64,000 bases of DNA from Micrasema longulum (Eukaryota > Arthropoda > Insecta > Trichoptera > Brachycentridae): assembly GCA_022494885.1 (NCBI GenBank), contig JAGVSM010002862.1, forward strand, positions 80,423-144,422, written 5' to 3'. Below, in pieces: positions 1-11,396 of the stretch. Each line of letters opens with the position of its first letter. Position 1 is the stretch's first letter. The notes beneath the pieces are model-generated. The model worked only from the letters and a program-made list of their open reading frames with translations, had not been told where the DNA came from and made no database searches. The translations under genes were made by a program, and so were the position numbers.

Positions 1-1495
1 TAAATATTTTGTTTCAAAATTAAATATAAAGACAATTGTTTTGTGCCAATATTACAACCATAAACGTCAGATATAGAAAGGGTTTTATTTGTATTGCCCC
101 TTTGGTTTATTCCGGGCAATTCCGTCTACTACACGGTCATTCGATTTTCATGAATACTCTATCAGCGGATACTTGACCCTTCGACTCGTTTCTTCTTTTA
201 CCCGTGAGATAAAGTACACTAACATAATACCATAGCCTGAACAATAATATTATATTGGTTAAAAGGCATAAGGGTTGTTTTACAATATAAAACTAGCATT
301 TACCAATGAGGTTGCATTTTATCCGTCTTTGCTAGGGATTCTGACTGATTCTTGGTGGCGCAATTAACATTAAAATATATTCTTAAATGGCATTTGAATT
401 TTTATGCCAGTACGCTTTACGACAGATAAGTAATTTGAGTTTACCGGGCTATGCCAGGAAGTATTTAAGTTGAAAATGGCACAGCTGAGATACAAATTGC
501 ATCCGTAATGACGTATTTAAATATCCTGCTTCAAATGTTTACTCTTCAGGAGAAGGCCTAATTTATCGGTTAACCCTCGCCTTGTAAATTTTAGATCAAA
601 ATTACACAGTTGACTTAAAAATATCATTATTAATGGCTTTCTCATTCTTTTTTCTTTTTTTCACATTGCTAATATTACCGTTAAGAAAAAGGTTGCGGTA
701 AATTTTGACTAAAAATAGTACTGTTGGCCTGAAAATCGGATCCAAAACGATATGTTCAAATTGATGTCGCTACAGTTTGCCATCTGTGATATTATGTTGT
801 TGTGACAAACAAACTTGTCAATTTTTTTTTTGTAGAATTTTATTAAGAATAATAACCATTAAAGATTTCACTTTAAAACAAGCATTTTAATTCTCAGACA
901 TATTGCCCCTTTGGTGCAACAAAGTAACAATTCAGGAATTTTTTTGTTACGTCATTCATTAGCATTTTTTCAAAAATTGAGAATAAGTTTTTTGCGTGAA
1001 ACTGTAGCAAAAATTATAAATAAATAATTTTATAAATATTTAAAACCTACTGCAAATAGTAATCTAGTAATAGGACAATAAATGCGAAAAAAAACATACA
1101 AGTCCTCTCCTGTAAAATTAAAAAATGAGCTCTTGTGACTTTGTTTCACCGAAAGTGCGATATATTTTTTTGCGTTTATAGATTTAGATGACAATAATTG
1201 CTAGGTTTTCTAATTTATTAAAAACGCGAGGAGAATGAAAAGCGCAATAGTTCGAGTATTTTTTTTTGTGCAGGTACACTAATATTTTTTTTACGTCCCG
1301 TGGGTACTTATTTTACAAAAAATAATTCAGTGACATTTAAAAAAAAAATGTTTTCAGAGTTTCAACAGGAAAGAAAATGGGAATATAAATAAATTATTAC
1401 GAAAATATTAAACGACGTTCTTTAAAGTAGATTCGATATTTCATGAATGTATAAAAAGCATAATTTTTATTTCAATATACCGTTTGCAGCAAATG
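1..1495. other. AT-rich unique DNA, no feature seen
   Basis: I see no coding frame of note, repeat match or structured element in this stretch. It contains short homopolymer runs of A and T only. Confidence 0.6.
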
Positions 1496-1700
1496 TCAGT
1501 ACACGGATGGGATGGGGTGGAGTTGCATAATTTATAAGGTAGGTGTCGCTCGGTCCTCCCTGATAATAAATTCAGCGCCATCACGGCCTTACACCGACAC
1601 TTGTAAGTTTCGACTTGTTAAAAACTCATGAAACTGAGCCCCAATAAAATGAAACTACCATGATACGGAGCGGGGGCGGAAAAAAGCAGAAGGAATCACA
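1496..1700. other. GC-richer island, possible conserved non-coding DNA
   Basis: This block is clearly less AT-rich than its surroundings, with CpG-containing segments and a run of GATGGGATGGGGTGGAG. It has no open frame and no similarity to the repeats in this window. It could be a conserved regulatory element or an unrecognised exon; only its composition supports this. Confidence 0.3.
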
Positions 1701-1856
1701 ATGACAGATTAATTTTGAGTTTTTTTTCTAAGTTTTAAGATTCTTGAACTTTATCACTCTGAGCAAAAAGCTATGAAAGCATTATTAATTTATTAATTTA
1801 TTGATTCCTTACAGTACTATATTTCATTTTCAATTTTTGGGGCATAAGTCTAAACT

Positions 1857-1893
1857 CCAAAGAACCGAAGTAAAGTATTGAGTTGGGACGAAT
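1857..1893 (-). repeat. LINE 3'-end stem-loop fragment
   Basis: On the minus strand this reads CGTCCCAACTCAATAC...GGAGTT. It matches the 3' stem-loop seen after the LINE reading frame at 50731-51108 and again at 30616 and 33036. It is probably a heavily 5'-truncated LINE copy. Confidence 0.4.
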
Positions 1894-2154
1894 AATAAAT
1901 CAACTTAAATGACAGAATATAAATTTTCGTAATTTGCGGGAGGTTTTAGTTTGCTGCTTCAATATGTATGTGATTTTTATTTTATTTATTATTTATTATC
2001 GTAGTGACAAAAATTTGACGTGATCATAAAATCAATAAATACACTGATTAAATTTCAAAAGTACCGTACAAAATTAATCTGAATCATTATTAATTTATGG
2101 TTTAAAAAATGGAGTGTAATAATTCCTCACGGACAAGAGTGGAGAAAAAAACAT

Positions 2155-2310
2155 TAGACAAACCAACATCTGCAAGACACAGTCTGTCCCATTTCCCTAG
2201 GCGATCCGACGCCTTTCACAAATGGTGCTGTCGGGAGGCAAAATGAAAAATATTGTCATAAAGTATTACGGCGTCGCGACGTCACACTAATGAAACTCGC
2301 CATGGAATAA
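2155..2310. other. GC-richer island
   Basis: The block contains GCGATCCGACGCC and GGCGTCGCGACGTC, and ends in TAATGAAACTCGCC. The same 14-base string recurs at about 42319. No open frame is present. It may be a conserved non-coding element. Confidence 0.3.
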
Positions 2311-2565
2311 GGAAAAGCTCTCAAATATAATCAATATGCTTTGGAAATACCTCAAATGAAATTGCAAATGCGTGAAATTTATTGGATTCTTACAGAAGAT
2401 AAATAAAAAGATTTTATACAAAAGAAATACAGGAAATCAACAATGAATACAAACATTTCATATATTTTTAAAGAACACACCAACAGTATAGATAATTATT
2501 TGACTAGAATAATGTTAAGAAATATTATGTTTGTATTATAAATAATTTCACCCTCTTTGCATTGT

Positions 2566-2690
2566 GTGGATGCATAGAGCACTGCATTGGAATACCAGTT
2601 GCATCGCAACCTGATCATATGTAACATAAAGGTAATAAGTCTTAGGCTTCAGATGCCAATCCGGGAAGAATAAAATATTGCAGTACCTCC
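2566..2690 (-). mobile_element. SINE-A, 3' half
   Basis: Read on the minus strand, this holds the SINE-A body and tail in order: GCAATATTTTAT, then GACTGGCACCTGAAGCGTAAGACT-like sequence, then ATGTTACA, then CCAATGCAGTGCTCTATGCA. The tRNA-like head is missing. It matches the better copies at 9372 and 27205. Confidence 0.7.
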
Positions 2691-2799
2691 TTTAAAACCA
2701 ACATTTTACGTCAATCCTGCTAAATGTTGAACCCAAAATATCAAACATGATGAGCAAACACTCTAGTTTTTACACTTAGGGGTGGATTCATAACTCTAT

Positions 2800-2880
2800 T
2801 CGTTTTCCCTTTTCAAGATTTTTCCTCAAAGTAGTCATCAAGTCGAAAACAGGGTTCGTCCATCGTTCTTGTTCAATTTG
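2800..2880 (-). mobile_element. SINE 5'-head fragment
   Basis: The minus strand carries GGACGAACCCTGTTTTCGACTTGATGACTAC-type sequence. The same head precedes the tRNA-like part in the copies at 43600-43765 and 27786-27900. It is a short, decayed piece. Confidence 0.4.
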
Positions 2881-5124
2881 GTACACATAGCTGTAATTTT
2901 CATCCGCCCAGTTACATTATTTGTAATTACTATGAAAGCCTTTATATCATTATAAAAAAGATATATATTTAAAAGCATGGTGCCCAAAGAGTAAGTTAAA
3001 TCGGAACACTGAAAGCCTCCAGAAATTCGCAATAAAAACTGGCTCGTCTCGAATTATTTATTTAAATTTTAACCATGATTTATCTGTCAGATTTTTATGA
3101 AAACCATCACAAGTTAAATAATCTCTCTTGATCTAGTTATTTATTTGTACATAAAGTATTTTATATTTCATCTACTAAAACAATTTTTCTCTCAATAGGT
3201 ACAACGTTCGTGTGATTATTTATTAATTCCTACTGCACTCGTATGATGCACTCGAAAGCAACCCTAAGCCCTTGCAGATTATTTTCCACATATGGCCAAA
3301 GGAATATCCAAATAGTACTACTATGCACCTACCCTAAATTATAATCCGGTGATGCAATATTATCACTCCCCTTCGATTTTATATACCCTTCATTTTGTAC
3401 ATGTAACATAGCTTGTACAAGTATGTAAAATGGTAGAAAGTGTATCTTATTTTGATATTTTTGTTAGGATGGTTCATTTTTAATGAACATGTAAGGTGAG
3501 AAAACTTTTAATTAATAAAAAGAAAGCAAATATTTGTAGGAATGGATTTGTTTTTACTGTACAATAAGTAATTAAAGAACAAAATATTTTCATTTTGTGC
3601 ATTTTGTACTCAGATAAATAAATTTCCTCCACGACTAGCAGTTTAGTAAAACGTTCTATAGGTCCAATTCTTGGCCACATTTCCCAAAAAATAATATTTA
3701 TTTTTTCCATAAGAAAAATAATATATATATATATATATATATAATTGATGACGTTGTTTATTCAGAATCTGGAGTAAAAAATCTGACGTATCAAGAACTT
3801 GCTTTGTTTTAGTAGTGCCATGCACGTAAGCTTAGATAAGTGGATTTATTGTGCGTTTGGGTGCCTCACACCATACAATTTTCAACTACAAAAAGCCCAT
3901 AAAGATATCCTAGTAAAAGTATATTTTTTTTCAATGCTTTGCGTAGATTTTTTTATTGTTTAATTCTATCCTAAGTAGGTTCGTTCGACTTTCTGAAAAA
4001 TTATGTTTTGTTTTTATCTTAGAGTATTTCGATTTTTTTTAAATTATTTTTAGAATGCTTTTCCTATTTCCTTTTCACATAGCTTAACATTTATAGAACA
4101 ACTGTATAATAAAAAATAAAAAAACAGTATATTACAAAATATTTTAATGATCAAATGTATATTGCGGTATATCCTTGCAGAAATCGGAAAAACAAAAGGA
4201 ATATGTGTCCTACACCTGGTTTATTCACCGCGTAGTCTGAAACAGGTCCATCGATGGCGGGTCAAAAATGAAATGAAAATAAAAATTAATTAACGTGAAG
4301 GGTTCCAAAACGTAGAGGTTTAATATTCCGCCTACCACGATGTTTTATCATCTCACACAATTCAATATTCGTAAGAATGGGAACCTGGGTTCCTCAATAA
4401 ATACCAAATAATACCTCAAAACGCAAATCTTCTAAAGCGGCACACAAATTCGATAACAAAGCACTCCTAATACTTTTGACTTATTTATTAGATCACCACG
4501 TATTGAAAATAGCAGACAATTCCATCCCCCCCTGATACATCAATGCTGCTGTTTCTGTAATGATTCCCAAGAGGCGAAGATGATTGAACAAGTCGTGACT
4601 CAACTTTTAATGCTACCTATGCGCATTTATATTTACATTTTCGATTACACAAAGCTTTATTTATTACGAAAGAAGTAGCGAACAATATAGGGGAAGAATG
4701 TTCTATATACATATACGTACGAGTACATACTCAAACATATCCGATAGGAAAGTTGCGTGAATGGATTTTCGCGTGTATTCGTTTTATCTTGATTCAATTT
4801 AACAAAAAGTCATATTTTATATTTGAAACACTATTTTTGTCACTTCGTTGCTGTTCTTATATAATGAAGATTAAAATAAAATATTAAAAAAAAAATTATC
4901 CAGGTTTGTAGAATTTCTTAAGAATCCAGGTTTACTGTTTAATTGTAAGGTATTAGATAATTATTCAGAATAAAATCATTTTTAAGAAATTTCCGTCTCC
5001 TGTTTAATTTTAGAAGTGCAAAAGATAAAAATTTAACCCAAACTCCTTTTTTAAAAACAAAAACTACTACTGGACATAATAATTTGACGTATTACTTCCA
5101 TTATTTGTATTTGACAACAATATT
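2881..5124. other. AT-rich unique DNA
   Basis: No gene is recognised here. Minus-strand frames of 60-76 codons at 3480-3825 are short and hydrophobic, with no family signature, and look like chance. The only repeat is the (AT)n run at 3719-3743. Confidence 0.5.
3719..3743. repeat. (AT)n microsatellite
   Basis: Uninterrupted alternating A and T of about 24 bases. Confidence 0.9.
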
Positions 5125-5125
5125 T

Positions 5126-5256
5126 TTAGTTTGTCCAAATTTTTGTAGACAAGGACTGGATTCAACTCCCTGGGGAGCTGTTTATTATATTAACATTTTA
5201 CAACAGAGATGAAGAACATTTAAGAAAATGTAATATAGAAGTCGAGGCATCTACAG
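5126..5256 (+). mobile_element. Foldback element, outer arm fragment
   Basis: It begins with the long-end signature of the foldback family (CAATATTTTTAGTTTGTCC, then GTAGACAAGGACTGGATT). It continues through ACAACAGAGATG into AGTCGAGGCATCTACAGGGCT, where it stops. The rest of the arm and the second arm are absent. Confidence 0.65.
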
Positions 5257-6246
5257 GGCTAAATTGCTACAATTGCTAATTGCTTCAATTGTATTTTTTA
5301 TATACCAAAAGATAAAAGTTATAAAATATTACATATTCATTATTTTCAGGCTCAATTTTCAAAAAGATCACTATAATATAAATATTTTTTATTCCAGGAT
5401 GTTATTTATTAATTTGAAAATCATACAGCTTACTACAAAAAAAAAACAGCTACATATACAATTATAACGCTAATTTAATAATTCTTTGGATAAAGTTTAC
5501 TTGTTTTGTAGATATTTTATTTATTACATACGCCCAAGTGGCTTTTACATGACAGGTACAAAGTTAAAATTCAATCGTTTTACAGTACAAGTAAATTTTG
5601 AACATAATGTTTGTTTACCTAATAAAATTAATAAAAGAAGTCTTATTTTTTCATGATATGTGCAGTAAATGATCACTTTCCGAAATGATTTGACTTTATA
5701 AGGGAAAATAATATATTTTACATTTTTCGAGTTTGAAAATATCTAAGTAGCTGGTATTCAATACTTTAATCCATATTCACATAATTTTATTTTAACACCG
5801 GTTAAAAACATCTATAATCCAATCTTATAAAATGCTCCAATACATTTTGCCTTACAATCCATCAAAGTGTATTTTTCTTTACATTCCAGAACGTTTCTAT
5901 AAGCTTCAACTCGCGTGCATAAGCTTACTTAACTTACATATATCGGAAGATCCTGGCATTGCGCTGACGACACGACCCAGGGGAGATTAAAAAAGCCTTT
6001 TGAAAACACCTTAAGAAATAAGTCACGGTTTATATTCGCGAGTGAATTATTTGAAGTGTCACCAAATAAAAAGATACGTGGTGATATATTGTAACGGCTC
6101 TTTATAATGCAAATTTATTTTAAGAGCAACGAGTTCATTAATGAAACCCTACTTTATTTAAATCGGTTCAAGTACTGTTTATTTTTATTTGATAATTAAC
6201 AATATGTTATCATTATCTTCACCATGAACATCCGTATCCTGCATTT
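5257..6246. other. AT-rich unique DNA, no feature seen
   Basis: A 67-codon plus-strand frame at 5264-5467 starts at the broken end of the foldback fragment and has no recognisable motif. Nothing else is supported. Confidence 0.5.
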
Positions 6247-6425
6247 ACCACATACCACATAGAACACTGCACTGCATTGAACAATGCATACCACATAGAA
6301 CACTGCATTGGTAACCAAATGCAGCATATATTGAACTCCTGTTACGTGAAGATATGGTGATCAGTCTTACGCTTTAGGTGCCAGTTCAGAAACAATAAAA
6401 TATGGCACTGTAAAACTTCTGAGAT
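6247..6425 (-). mobile_element. SINE-A, 3' half with a small internal duplication
   Basis: The minus strand holds the SINE-A tail (CCAATGCAGTGTTCTATG, GGCACCTAAAGCGTAAGACTGATCA). The segment ATACCACATAGAACACTGCA occurs twice at 6248-6310, a local duplication within the copy. The element abuts the LINE pseudogene that starts at about 6430. Confidence 0.7.
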
Positions 6426-6431
6426 GGATGC

Positions 6432-7620
6432 AAGAAAAATGTTCAAAACAACAGACCCATATCCATTCTTTCTGTTTTCTCTAAAATTTTGAACGAGTAC
6501 TGAAAGACAGGCTTGCCGAAATCTTAAATGACTGCAAACTACTGACTCCATTACAAAATTACTTCAGGAAACATTCGAGTACAAAAAACTGTAGCTTTTG
6601 ATTTTATTTCTACCATTTAGAAACATTTAGATCAAGGTGATTATACTGCTGGTGTTTTCATAGACCTAAAGAAGGCTTTTGACACTGTGGAACACAGCAT
6701 TTTGATCAAAAAACTTCAGTTTGTTGGTGTAACTAGAATGCGTTTAGAACTTTTGATAGACTATCTTTCAAACAGAACATGTCTTGTGGAAGTTGGAGGT
6801 AACTCCTGATAAAATCACCTGCGGAGTATCTCGGGGGTCTATACTCGGTTTGTTGCTCTTTCTTATACACATCAACGATATGACGAAGTGGGGTATTAAA
6901 GGACAAATACAGATTTATGCAGATGATCCGACCATTTTACATCACAGTAAAAACCAACAAGGTTTGCAGAATACTATTGAAAGCGACGTCTTACATCTGG
7001 CGAAATAGCTGAGTTTAAATATAATGAGCTTTAATGCAAAAAAGACTCACTACCTTTTAATTGGAAATAAGAGCAATGAATCTATTGACATCTTTATTGG
7101 TGATGATTATCTGGAGAAGAAAAATTGTACTAAGTAATTGGGACTGTTAGTGGACTCGCCGTTTACATGAAATAAACATGTTGTGCACGTGAAGGGAAAA
7201 ATTGTCCCGGTAGCTGGAATACTGTACAGATTTCAGAGAATGCTTCCAGTTTCGCTGCTCCGAGCAATTTATTTTTCTACGGTCCATTCGCATTTATCAT
7301 ACTTATGCTGTATTTGGGGTTTTTGCAACTAAGCGCAAAATTTTGGAGGTGCAGGTTATTCAGAATAGAGCGATCAGAAATGTGTTTTACCTTTCGTATG
7401 ATCATGTAAGGGACATTTATTTTGAAACAAAAATCATGCCCTTTAGCATGTTTTTCTATTTCAAGATAACTAGCACTATCATTAATACAACTTTCGACTA
7501 AATGCACAGTAACATAAAACCAGCTTTCAATGGAGACATCCATCAGTACAGTCCTAGTAAATAATGTTAATTGATCCAGAGAATGCGCACCTTGAACATA
7601 CAATTTTTAATATTTTACCG
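6432..7620 (+). pseudogene. LINE reverse transcriptase pseudogene (CR1/Jockey-like)
   Basis: This is a decayed non-LTR retrotransposon polymerase, read in several shifted frames. In order: NNRPISILSVFSKIL (fingers region, about 6447-6491); DYTAGVFIDLKKAFDTVEHS (palm motif A, from 6639); a frameshift and stop near 6805; GVSRGSILGLLLFLIHINDM (motif B); YADD at about 6916 (motif C active site, Y-A-D-D); then KTHYLLIGN, a LGLLVDS block, and LPVSLLRAIYFSTVHSHLSY (thumb region). Several stops and shifts break the frame, so it cannot encode an active enzyme. A full LINE ORF2 would also have an N-terminal endonuclease, which is absent here, so the copy is 5'-truncated and starts where a SINE-A fragment ends. 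The polymerase motifs are directly visible; the clade assignment is inferred from motif style. Confidence 0.85.
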
Positions 7621-8105
7621 TCTTTGCTTGTATATGTAATTTTTAATTCATTTGAAATGATTTTAATGCTTTTCAATACTTTTTTAGCTTGTATTGGGTA
7701 CATATATTTTGTTAATTTTTAAAACTTTTTCATTCTTGTAATTTTAAAAATTTGCACTCTCATACTCGTTCAACTCGTAAATATGCATACACGTAATTTT
7801 TAAACTTTTTTTTTTTTATTCTTTTGTTTTATAGACTGTATTACGTATATATCATTTTGAATTCATTTCCATACTTAATTTTATGTTTATTTTGTTATTT
7901 TTTGAAACTTTTTTACACTTTTCTAATTTGTAGTGTATTATAATTTCTTTCTGCTTTTGTAAATAATGTTATAGTTAAAAATATAAAAACGTGTGGAAAT
8001 AAATATTGTTATCTGTATGTCCCTAAATGATGTATAATATGTTTTCAGTTTAAATTAAAAAATATATTCATATTTCATGTCCACTTTTAACTCATGACTT
8101 TAATA
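7621..8105. other. Very AT-rich DNA after the LINE
   Basis: This may be the 3' untranslated part of the preceding LINE: it ends near 8005 with AAATAAATATTG-type sequence. I cannot fix an element boundary. Confidence 0.35.
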
Positions 8106-8155
8106 ATGATAGGTGCATACGCTAACCACTACACAACGGGCGGGTTTATCTCTTC
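8106..8155 (-). mobile_element. tRNA-like A-box remnant (SINE)
   Basis: The minus strand reads GTTGTGTAGTGGTTAGCG, a good RNA polymerase III A box of the tRNA type. No intact B box follows, so it is a SINE remnant and not a tRNA gene. Confidence 0.4.
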
Positions 8156-8798
8156 TCGATTTAAAAAAAAAGTTTCTCACACTCACATCACTAAATTTTA
8201 AACACAGGGTTATCTGGTAATTCCATGAATTACAAATTGCTTCCGAAAACTAGTAATTAATTGGGTTATTCCAAGATAATTCAAAATTTCTCTAGAAAAC
8301 CAGTATAACAATGTTACATCTTGAAATTTAAAAAAAAAACTTAAAATTCCTTATTTTTAATTGTTTTTTTTATTTTTATATAAACCTGTATAAAACTAAC
8401 CTGTATACAAATTGAGCACCAATAAAACGTCTCTTGGCTTGGTGGATAATTAAAACTATAACAGGTACATAACTAATTTTAATAAATAAACGCTATTCTG
8501 CAATACTAATAATCCAAAAATATCAAACATCGTGTTATTTAAAAAAAAAAACTGTATTGAAAAATTGACAACTTATTTATTGCCTTACCTCACCATTCTA
8601 AATATAATACTTACTTATAATTCACTCAAAAAAAAAAATTCATCCAATTGGTAGAAGTTGTTTACAAAATTATTAAAATAAATCGATAAATTAATAACAA
8701 CGAGTCAGGGAAACACAATTGTCATTAATGATAATGATAAAATTTATAAATAAACTTATCAATGAAACTTCTTGGTTTAGTTTTACTTTTTATTATTT
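8156..8798. other. AT-rich unique DNA, no feature seen
   Basis: Only A and T homopolymer runs are visible. Confidence 0.55.
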
Positions 8799-8843
8799 TG
8801 ACCAACGAGCGCTTTCGCCTAAGTAGGCATCTTCAAGACTGGT
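8799..8843 (-). ncRNA. Hammerhead-like motif, Penelope-type terminus
   Basis: On the minus strand: CTTGAAGA, then GCC-TACTTA-GGC (a short hairpin), then GAAAGCG. This order (CUGANGA core, stem II, GAAA) resembles hammerhead ribozymes known from Penelope-like retroelements. The first core segment has an extra T and stem III is weak, so it is probably inactive. Confidence 0.35.
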
Positions 8844-9361
8844 GATTTGTTTACAACGTTTACAGCTTTTATACTATTCCTAACATATTTATATACAATT
8901 GTCATTTTCAAAATGGTTTTTCTTATTGAAAATCTGTTGGATTTATTTATTTTCTTCATTTGAAACATTCGAGTCACATACAAGGTCCTTATTACAATGC
9001 ACCTACCTTACTGTACAATCATCCCTTATTCTGCACACCCTCTCCACCACGCTAGCTGTATTCTATCAAGGACCTGTCCAGACAAGAACGAGGAGTGATT
9101 TATGGAAAATATCATACTGATGTGTTAGCTATCTACAAGATTAACGAATTCTGTATTTTTCCTGCTATTTAAAAAAAAGGTTTTTAAGATCAGCAACGGT
9201 AGAAATAATGTCATCTGTTTGTTTTTATTTTATTGTTATTTAAAACGATAACTGCTTTGTCCAATAAAAAAAATTCATGAGATAATATATGTATATTATA
9301 TAAACAAAATCTTCACTAACTAATCAAAATTATATTTGACAATGGTATGTATTAATGGTGC
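8844..9361. other. AT-rich unique DNA
   Basis: A 73-codon plus-strand frame at 8899-9120 has no recognised domain and is probably chance. Confidence 0.5.
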
Positions 9362-9634
9362 TGATTTATTAACGGCCTCGCGGTGTAATGGTCAGCGCAT
9401 TTGTCTACCATGCAAGAGATTTCGGGTTTAATTTCCGACATGGTTGACATGAAATATTGATGTTAAGGGGTGTTTTTACACTAGAATATTCCGTAGTCCC
9501 GGGACTGGTACCTGAATCGTAAGATTGGTCTTCTTACCTTCGTGTAACAAAAATGATCCAGATACGCTGCGATTGGTGTACCAATGTAGTGCTCTATGCA
9601 CCATCAGGTGTGAAAAGATAATTATGATTTATTA
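9362..9634 (+). mobile_element. SINE-A, near-complete tRNA-derived SINE with target duplication
   Basis: The element (9372-9624) starts GGCCTCGCGGTGTAATGG, an A box of tRNA type, followed by a B-box region (CGGGTTTAATTTCCGAC). The body follows (GACATGAAATATTGATG, GTCCCGGGACTGGTACCTGA, CGTAAGATTGGTC, ATGATCCAGATACGCTGCGA) and the tail GTGCTCTATGCACCATCAGG. It is flanked by a perfect 10-bp target-site duplication, TGATTTATTA, at 9362-9371 and 9625-9634. Such elements are transcribed by RNA polymerase III from the internal boxes and copied by a partner LINE. The family has about a dozen copies in this window and is the most abundant SINE here. Confidence 0.9.
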
Positions 9635-9639
9635 CTACT

Positions 9640-10380
9640 TACTTATTTACTTTCTTTTTTTTAAAGTATTTAATTTTTTTCCCGTCTCCTTCTGTATTCA
9701 TAATAAAATAATGTGAAATTTGTAAATGGTCTTAATTTTTAAAATTATTCTCTTGTCCCTTGCATAATTATTGTATAAATAAATAACTTGAGGTGAATAA
9801 AATAATCGTATGCACGCATACAGCACATGTTCTGCATGAGACTTCAAGCTACACTGTATTCATAACAAATGGCGGGAAGATATATATCTAAGAACTCAAA
9901 GTTGTGTAAAAAAATAACTAGTTAACATATTCAAGATATTGGGGTATAAAAATCAAAGTTTTACTTTATTTACAAGAGAAAAAAGTAATTAATTAAATTC
10001 AAATAATAGTATTTTTCAATTTTCGGGAAATTTTCTTGCGATTATAAATAACCATAAAATATATATTTTTTTTAAAATTCAAATTAAAATCGGGACATAG
10101 GCACTGATATAAAATTATAATTACTTACTAAGCACTATATTTTTATAAAAAATATAAATTACTAATTTTAATTTTACTATACCCTGCATACGAACTTCGT
10201 GAAGAATGACAAATGAGAATATTTTTATATGTTTTGAGTGCAAAATACGTATATCTAAAAAATCAGTATCTAAAAAAAGTCAAATGGGAAGAAAATGAAT
10301 TGAATGTTAAGCGTTGTTTCATCAAGAGAAACTATTTTTTATCCTAAAAATTTAAATTGAATTTAATATACATTTATTTA
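9640..10380. other. AT-rich unique DNA, no feature seen
   Basis: No gene or repeat similarity is apparent. Confidence 0.6.
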
Positions 10381-10384
10381 TAAA

Positions 10385-10630
10385 TTTTCTATCATTTTTG
10401 CGAAAACCCCGGCGAGTTCCAGACATCTCTACTCGGAAGGTAAGGCGTGCTCCGTCATACAAAACGTATGGTGGAATTCCATTTGGGAATTACTCTAGGG
10501 GCAAACTTTTGTTACTTCTTACCGCCAGCCGTACTGGACTGTAATATATTTTAGGGAGAACATACAAAATAATCAAATAGTGGCGGGAATATGGAAATTT
10601 AAGACCCCAACACAAATTCAGGTGGGGCAT
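10385..10630. other. GC-richer island
   Basis: The block contains CCCCGGCGAGTTCCAG and CCGCCAGCCGTACTGG in otherwise AT-rich DNA. It has no open frame of note. It may be conserved non-coding sequence. Confidence 0.3.
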
Positions 10631-10719
10631 TTTTTTATTTATTTCATAAATCAATTTAGTTTTCATTCAATTTACAATACATGTATTTAAAAAGGGCAAT
10701 AATAAAAGGAAGAAAACTT

Positions 10720-11396
10720 AAAAGTTACCTGGTTGCGCGAGTGTTTGGTGGAATTGAGTGGTTTATGGCTGGATGGACCACCGGTGGATGAAGGTACACC
10801 TATTTTACCTATCCTGTGATCTCCCAACTTTCAATGTTTGTTATTCTCCTCATCTCTTTGGCCATGGGTAGCTACGGTTGCTATAGGAACAATTTTCCAT
10901 ATCCATAGAAACTAACATCAACAATTACACATTCATTCTCTTCTTGATGATTTCTGCCAACTTCCGCGTGTTATAATTTAATCTGCCCCCATCTGCTCGT
11001 CCTATAATCATCTAGCCGCATCTAAACATTTTTACATCATCTGACCGCCACATTCATCATTATATTTTGCAAATAACTTTAGTGAAAGTGCCGTGTTTAC
11101 CAAAAAGGAAAAAACTACCCAAAAGCTTGGATTTCGAGGAATCAACCGAATTCCTGTCCCTGATTCCCTTTCCTGTATTCCAAAAGGTGGGATTTTTGTC
11201 TACTGAAGTTTGTTTAGCCGCATACTGTTCGATTCCGCATTTTCCATCTCCGCGCAAAGCATTTCTTATTTCCCCGCAAATTTTAACACAGATCTACGGA
11301 TTCAGTCAAATAATATCCACACAAAATTTTAATCGCCACTCCATTACCATCACGTTAAATGTATTCTTATACAAGAAAGCTAAAAAAGCGTAAAAT
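10720..11396. other. Long GC-richer island with overlapping open frames
   Basis: This is one of the largest stretches of balanced base composition in the window. A 108-codon plus-strand frame (11067-11393) and a 65-codon minus-strand frame (11060-11257) overlap. Neither shows a known domain, and no strong splice sites flank them. I read this as non-coding DNA under different compositional constraint, or an unrecognised exon. Confidence 0.25.

Noticed and set aside
3719..3743. (AT)n run as a regulatory element
   Set aside because: A simple microsatellite in AT-rich DNA with no associated gene.
9372..9450. tRNA genes (also at 27205, 44631, 27932)
   Set aside because: A and B boxes are present, but the cloverleaf is not complete and each is followed by SINE body and tail with target duplications.
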